The notes below the pieces were generated by a model. That model searched no databases. It was not told the origin of the DNA and was given only the letters and a program-made list of their open reading frames with translations. Below, piece by piece: positions 59,897 through 64,000 of a DNA stretch of 64,000 bases. The first letter of the stretch is position 1; the number at the start of each line of letters is the position of its first letter. The stretch spans positions 28,553,809 to 28,617,808 of the forward strand of contig JACBWW010000008.1 of NCBI GenBank assembly GCA_020086605.1, given 5' to 3'. The stretch comes from Lanius collurio (taxonomy: Eukaryota; Chordata; Aves; Passeriformes; Laniidae). The position numbers were made by a program, and so were the translations under genes.

Positions 59897-60786
59897 CTGC
59901 AAGCAGGGAGCAGAAGGGTCACAGTCCCGCTCCGAACTCAGCTGTGCCCGGTGACTGGTGGGACACATCGAGCAGAATGTGGCCTTTTTCCACAGGGGAA
60001 ATTCACCCAGGTACCTAAAAGCATCATTTCCTCCTCCTGGGCCCTGCCCACCCTCCTCCCCTGACTGCATGCCATCACCTCTCCTGATGCCACCAGCAGT
60101 GTCACACATGAGATGACACTGTCAGAGGCGAGCAAAGAACCCTGTGCCCACAAGAGGCTTCTCTTTGGGCACCAGAGGATGCGTGGCATATCCTTTATCT
60201 CCCAAAAGTGACACATGTGGCTGCTTCCAGGATCCATCCCTGTCCTTGGGCAGTATGGGAACAGTGAAAGGGCATTTGGGTGTGACACCCATGAGACAGC
60301 AGCCCTGGTCTGTAGAGGAGAGGGGGATTTTGTGGCTCTCCGGGCTGTCAGCTCCATTCTAAGCCAAACTAAGGACCATTTTGAGATGCAATCTGAATTT
60401 TCTGATTTTGGACCATTTTTCTTTCATCACAAAGCGAAAGTAATATATTTCCATATGATTTCTTTGCCTCTTAAAAAGTCAGCAATGAGGATGGGAGAGG
60501 GCTGCTGAGAACAGGACATCAAAGACCAACCACTTTGCCAGCTTTATTTGGGAAGCCATTTTTGGGATCTCCAGCCAAATATCCATCTGGAAAAGCAGTC
60601 AGACTTGGTGCATTTACAAAAAACAGCAAGAAGACCCCAAATGACTTGTTCTCGATGCCCTTCACCCACAGCCTGGCTGGAGCATCCCCTTCCCAACCAC
60701 ACCAGAGTGCCGAGGGCCCCCATATCCCTGCCCCATCCCAGCACCCACCTCCTGCCTCTTACACCTCCAATTTGGGAGATACTCAC

Positions 60787-60931
60787 TAAATAAAGAGGAC
60801 ACTATAGGCAGCCACGACCAGTCCAGCTGTCCAACACACTGCCACGGCCCCGCTGCCCACCACGGCCCCCTTGTCACAGATCTTGGTGGTGGGTGGTGCC
60901 ATGAAGGAGGAGGTGCTAGCGCTTGTTGTCT
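60787..60931 (-). CDS. CNTFR: CNTFR last coding exon with GPI signal
   Basis: 145 bp, acceptor TTCCTTGCAG. It completes a split Glu codon, then encodes a Thr/Ser/Pro linker, KICDKG, a small-residue region (VVGSGA) suited to the GPI cleavage site, and a hydrophobic tail ending VLFI. The final bases are TA immediately before a consensus GTGAGT donor, so the stop codon is split by the last intron. Unspliced it would be TAG. Confidence 0.93.
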
Positions 60932-62601
60932 CTGCAAGGAAGGAGAGTGGACGGTGAGGGGAACTGGGATGCCCTGGAATTCATCCCATTGGAGCAGCCC
61001 TGCTCTCCTGCTGGTGTGGATAGGAGCTGGCCCAAAATTGCTCTCTTCAGTGCTATACCACGCTAGGGCTGAGGTGGAGGGCTGGGATGATCCATGGGAT
61101 GGTGTGATCGATGAGACTTTCCCTGCTGTGAGAGTGGACCTACTGCTTGGAGATGTTTGTGCCATCAGGTAGAGCTGAGCATCCTTCTCATCCCCATCCT
61201 GACCAGTTGAGTCACTCTGTGCACCAGCTCCGTGGGATTTCAGCTAAGAGGCCATGATGAGCCACTGGTGCTCAGCAGACAGCATCCCTCACCCACAAAA
61301 CATCCCAGATACAGCAGGCTGCATCTGCTGGACTGGCTCATGGGCTTTGTCCTGCTTTGTACTGGACCAGATGCATTGTCTGTCCCTGCAGAGGGCTGCA
61401 GGACTGCAGGGAGTACTTGGATGGACAAGTCAGGCTGGGGCAGCTTTGGCCATATCCAGATGGCTGCAGCATGCCCCTGGCCAGACAGTCTGGGCTGACT
61501 GCTGGGGACCACGGAGTGTCTGTCTCAGCATCTTTCAGACTCCATTGAGGTGTCACAGTGGGGCTCAGCCTTGGGGTTGGGGTGTCCCACATCAGCCCTG
61601 CCTGGCTGAGGAACACATGTGTGAGGGACACACGTGTGCCTGCACAGGGAGTAGGCAGGTGACATTGAAAGGGGCATTTGCATTTAGCACAATGCAGGTG
61701 GCAACAGAAGCAAAACCAAAACACTGACAGCAGCGCTGCTGCAAGGTGTTCCTGCACTCCTTCTGGGGGGTCATCCACCGGGGAATGGCAGGGGGGCCTG
61801 GAAATCCCTGCTGCTGCCTCAACATCCAGGTACTCTACGAGGTGCTTTTTCTAAAAGGGGGGTTTCTCTGCACAGGAGTCAAGGAAAACAGTGCAGGGTC
61901 TGCTCCATCCCTTCTGGGAAACAGAGGGCTGACAACACCCATTTGGACACAGTCCCAGCTCTTTCCTAGAAACAGAGACTTGTTAACTTGGTGGCTTTTA
62001 TTTTGAATTGGCATTCCCTTGGAGCCACTGTGTCAGAGGTGTGGAGGGGGTAGGACTGGAGAGGGTAGGGAGGGCTGGAGAGGGACAGCACTTCAGGGAA
62101 TAAAAACAACTACAACAACAACAATAGTAATACAATGCCCAGCTCCATTGTCCCACCCCAGGTATCACCAGTATCCTGGTGAGAAGGATGCTGGACCCAG
62201 GTGAGCTGAGTCAGCATTCTTCAGGTCATGGTTGCACCTTCTGACAGGGCCACAGGTGGGGGCAAAGTACAGGGTGAAGGGCTGCAGCCTGCTCCCCAGT
62301 GTTTGGGGGCTGTCCCTGGCTGGGGACAAAGCCTGCACGGAGCCAAAGAGGAGATCCCCCAGCCTGGAGTCCTGGGCTCCTCCTGGATGAAGCCTGTTTG
62401 TAGTAGGAGGAGGCTCTTACCTGTGATTTGGGCCTCCGTGGTGAGATGCTTGGGCTCCTCTGTCCAGGGGGTGGCATGAACAGCCACACTCCAGTCACTC
62501 CACGTGCCGATGTCATTGTCTTTGGCTGCCACCTGGATGATGTACTCCTTGCCAGCATAGGCATCCGTGATGGTATGCGATGTCCCATCCGACAGCTCGA
62601 C
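60787..62601 (-). CDS. CNTFR: Ciliary neurotrophic factor receptor alpha, C-terminal part (5' exons outside the window)
   Basis: GPI-anchored receptor that binds CNTF and related ligands and assembles with gp130 and LIFR (family knowledge). Two coding exons are present, joined in frame across a 1.49-kb intron: the WSXWS half of the second FNIII domain (TITDAYAGKEYIIQVAAKDN, then GTWSDWS and HATPWTEEP-HLTTEAQ), and a tail exon (TSSFMAPPTTKICDKG) ending in a hydrophobic GPI-attachment peptide (AVAVCWTAGLVVAAYSVLFI). These match CNTFR almost residue for residue. The upstream exons (signal peptide, Ig, first FNIII, KPDPPE hinge) are not found up to base 64000 and must lie to the right. The lack of a cytoplasmic tail separates it from IL11RA and IL6R. 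Confidence 0.96.
62421..62601 (-). CDS. CNTFR: CNTFR exon with the WSXWS box
   Basis: 181 bp, acceptor CTGCCCTCAG, donor GTAAGA. It encodes 60 residues from VELSDGTSHT to TEAQIT plus one base of the next codon. The WSDWS box is intact. It starts in phase 0 and ends in phase 1, as in the paralogous IL11RA exon 8. Confidence 0.97.
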
Positions 62602-63849
62602 CTGAGGGCAGCAGTGGGGAGAGGAGGGTGGTCAGGAGCCCCCAAGAGGTGTAAGACAATCGGTATATTTAGCTCGGCTAGGAGATGATAACAAGACTTT
62701 TGCTGCACTTTTGGAAACACCAGGGCATTGTGGGCAGAGGCACAAGCCCAGGACAGGGATGCACAGGAAGGGAGATGCTCCAGCTGCAGCTACACTGAAG
62801 GTCTAGAGACCTGGTTCCACTCCCAAACTCACGGCGTCAGAGTGGAGCAGCTTCCTCTAGAGGTCACCAGAAACTAGCAAATGTGTGTGCGGGCTCCCTC
62901 GGACATGTTAGTGCAGCTGGGAGCTGGATATTGCAGGCAGTGGGTGGGGTGTGCAACGTGCTTTCAGGGAACCTCTGCCAGTGCTGGGAGGAGGCTTCCC
63001 CACCAGCAACACCTCTGGCCAGCCTGCTCCCATGCCTGCTGGCATCCCCTTGTTTTGGCTTGCATTCCTCCAGCTGGGCCCTTGGACAAGGATCAAGTTG
63101 AGTCCAGACATCTTTCCTAGAAACCATTCCCTCTGTGCTGCTGTCACTGCTGTCTGAGCCACAGAAGATCCTGCCATCCTCTCTGCTGCAAAGTGCAAGG
63201 GCTTAATCCCATTTAACCCTCCAAGGGATCTCTGATCCACTTGGAGCTTGGCTCAAGGACAGAGGGATGCAGATGCTCAGCAGAAATGCATCCCCATGGC
63301 ACGGACACAGGTGAGCAAGCACAAGTGGCTGACAGAGGGGGAGGGCTCAGCATCCAAGTGACAGTTCAGGGATGAAGCCTGACTTGGCCTCAGGGTCCTG
63401 AGGGTATGGAGGGGACCAGGGCAGGAGTATCTGGCAGAAGCTAAGTGGGATATTGCCCTCCACCCCATCTCTGAGACAGACGACCAACATGCTGCCCATT
63501 TCAGTAACCCCTGTGCTGCTGTGTGTGGCATGGGGGGGTACAAAGGGGACTCCTCATCTGCCCTGCACCCTGCCTAGACACATTTCTAATAAAGATGCTG
63601 CAGGATGAGGGGTGGTGCGGGTCTGACACGGCCCATCTGCAAGCACCAGGGCCCAGCCAGGGGCTCATGCTTGAGCAGAACACGTATCCCTTCTTGGGTG
63701 GGTGCAACTTCAGGGTGCTGTCCATGTGGGGCCCTCCACATCTCCCCAGCCACCCAGGAGAAGGTCAGGCACAGAATCACACTGTCCCAGGTAGCACCAA
63801 CAGCCCAATGACAGGAGGAAGATCAAAACTTCTGCCTGGTCCTTGAAGA
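62602..63849 (-). other. CNTFR intron (partial), no other gene seen
   Basis: Intronic sequence 5' of the WSXWS exon. I searched the minus strand for the preceding KPDPPE-type FNIII exon and did not see it, so the intron extends past the window. Confidence 0.6.
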
Positions 63850-64000
63850 AGATGGACAGAAAAAGGAGGATGTAAAGGAAAGAAAGGAGAAAAAGGAAAA
63901 AAAAAGGAAGGAAAAAAAGGAAGGAAGGAAAAAAAGGAAGGAAGGAAGGAAAAAAAGGAAAAAAAGGAAAAAAAGGAAAAAAAGGAAAAAAAGGAAAAAA
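63850..64000. repeat. Polypurine repeat: GGAA and GGAAAAAAA units, cut by window edge
   Basis: An unbroken purine tract of GGAA blocks that resolves into a regular 9-bp GGAAAAAAA array at the edge. It lies in a CNTFR intron, where the minus strand is polypyrimidine. Confidence 0.9.

Noticed and set aside
60780..60789. Treating TAG at 60789-60787 region as the plain CNTFR stop with no further exon
   Set aside because: The G of TAG is the first base of a perfect GTGAGT donor, and an acceptor downstream starts with A; the split stop is preferred, though the unspliced reading remains possible.
1..64000. tRNA, rRNA, CRISPR, endogenous retrovirus or bacterial features
   Set aside because: None recognised. 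The only mobile elements I could support are CR1 fragments; no LTR pairs or gag/pol motifs were seen.

Overview
This 64 kb window is vertebrate and almost certainly avian. It carries CR1 retrotransposon fragments of the bird type, with 3' ends close to ATTCTATGAT repeats, and the exons of two class I cytokine receptor alpha-chain genes. Both genes read on the minus strand: IL11RA, which looks complete from start to stop (about 12.1-17.3 kb), and the C-terminal part of CNTFR (about 59.2-62.6 kb, running off the right edge). In birds the human 9p13 block that holds these genes lies on the Z chromosome, so a Z-derived contig is likely; that placement is inference.

Layout. 1-12 kb: mostly non-coding. 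A 33-bp minisatellite and a few short plus-strand exon-like segments (7.1-9.5 kb) may belong to an unrecognised gene or pseudogene. 12.1-17.3 kb: IL11RA in 12 coding exons with consensus splice sites. They join into a 412-residue receptor with signal peptide, Ig domain, two FNIII cytokine-receptor domains, a WSEWS box, one membrane segment and a tail of about 31 residues. 17.3-58.7 kb: about 41 kb with no recognisable protein-coding gene. It holds minisatellites, a telomere-like tract, four CR1 fragments, three CpG-rich blocks, two TATA-box candidates and a 92-nt near-perfect hairpin whose arms each carry a MEF2-type motif. 58.7-64 kb: CNTFR 3' UTR, the GPI-signal exon, the WSDWS exon and the start of the next upstream intron, which ends in a GGAAAAAAA purine tract.

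Together: IL11RA and CNTFR bind IL-11 and CNTF-class cytokines and signal through gp130 (CNTFR also through LIFR). Their WSXWS exons share start and end phases, consistent with an old tandem duplication. They are co-linear here, and I see none of the genes (GALT, SIGMAR1, ARID3C, DCTN3, RPP25L) that lie between them in human. All family calls come from reading translations against remembered family features; no database search was run.
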